A stretch of 64,000 nt of DNA from Nocardioides sp. Root240 (GTDB taxonomy: Bacteria; Actinomycetota; Actinomycetes; Propionibacteriales; Nocardioidaceae): contig NZ_LMIT01000013.1 in NCBI RefSeq assembly GCF_001428825.1, positions 226,183 through 290,182 on the forward strand. Direction: 5' to 3'. Under the pieces are notes generated by a model. That model saw nothing but the letters and a program-made list of their open reading frames with translations, ran no database searches and had not been told where the DNA came from. Position numbers and translations under genes: made by a program. This document shows, in pieces, positions 63,979 to 64,000 of the stretch. Position 1 is the stretch's first letter, and every line of letters starts with the position of its first letter.

Positions 63979-64000
63979 TGAGTTTCAGGCTCAGGCCTCG

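Noticed and set aside
63985-64000. 3' end of a trigger factor or other gene at the right edge
   Set aside because: The last bases can be read GAG GCC TGA on the minus strand, but ten bases cannot support a gene.

Overview
The window is a GC-rich actinobacterial chromosome segment with dense coding on both strands, many GTG starts and frequent ATGA/GTGA start-stop overlaps. WhiB, F420 biosynthesis, a galactan pathway, PurE/PurK, BirA and Maf genes, together with LCP proteins and a class E-like sortase, point to an actinomycete. Nocardioides or a close relative (Nocardioidaceae) is the best guess, but this rests on gene content only. The order whiB2-fbiA-fbiB-manC-TIGR03089 and acyl-CoA dehydrogenase-purE-purK-PH protein-birA-maf matches, as I remember it, the Rv3260c-Rv3282 region of Mycobacterium tuberculosis. 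Here a galactan assembly block and other genes are inserted into that order. No rRNA, tRNA, insertion sequence, prophage or CRISPR array was recognised. I annotate 66 protein genes, one of them cut by the left edge.

Layout. 1-7.3 kb: large membrane glycosyltransferase (partial), WhiB2-type regulator, F420 genes fbiA and fbiB, a DUF3105 protein, a GDP-mannose pyrophosphorylase and a TIGR03089 protein. 7.4-10 kb: secreted peptidoglycan amidase behind a 533-bp structured intergenic region. 10-24.3 kb: envelope polymer block with Wzt/Wzm-type exporter, GlfT2 and UDP-galactopyranose mutase in an overlapping operon, a PAP2 phosphatase, two GT2 enzymes (one GlfT1-like), an inositol-phosphatase-like enzyme and two LCP ligases. 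These could together make, export and attach a galactan. 24.4-29 kb: crotonase, a DUF1059 mini-protein, a sortase with two LPNTG surface proteins, and an acyl-CoA dehydrogenase with divergent TetR. 30-36 kb: acyltransferase-like membrane protein, purE, purK, an orphan winged-helix regulator, a class III cyclase, a PH-domain membrane protein and birA. 36-44 kb: epoxide hydrolase/WYL regulator pair, DUF885 peptidase-like protein, YcaQ-like protein, Maf and an anchored secreted protein. 44-56 kb: regulators, acyl-CoA dehydrogenase, diguanylate cyclase, YdbS/YdbT pair with a PemK-like gene, AurF-like diiron enzyme with TetR and DUF4873, BenE transporter and SpoIID protein. 56-64 kb: valS, a lipoprotein, clpX, clpP2, clpP1, an SRPBCC protein and a lipase.

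Regulatory layout. About 25 genes have a TANNNT hexamer 6-8 bases before the start codon and no ribosome binding site, the pattern of leaderless actinobacterial genes. I used this to choose starts. In two divergent gene pairs the two -10 hexamers share their central TA. In three places a TAG stop codon is also the start of the next gene's -10. Other non-coding features are long imperfect palindromes (5.4, 9.8-10, 31.9 and 33.2-33.4 kb) and a 22-bp repeat family in two intergenic arrays (25.4 and 53.0 kb).
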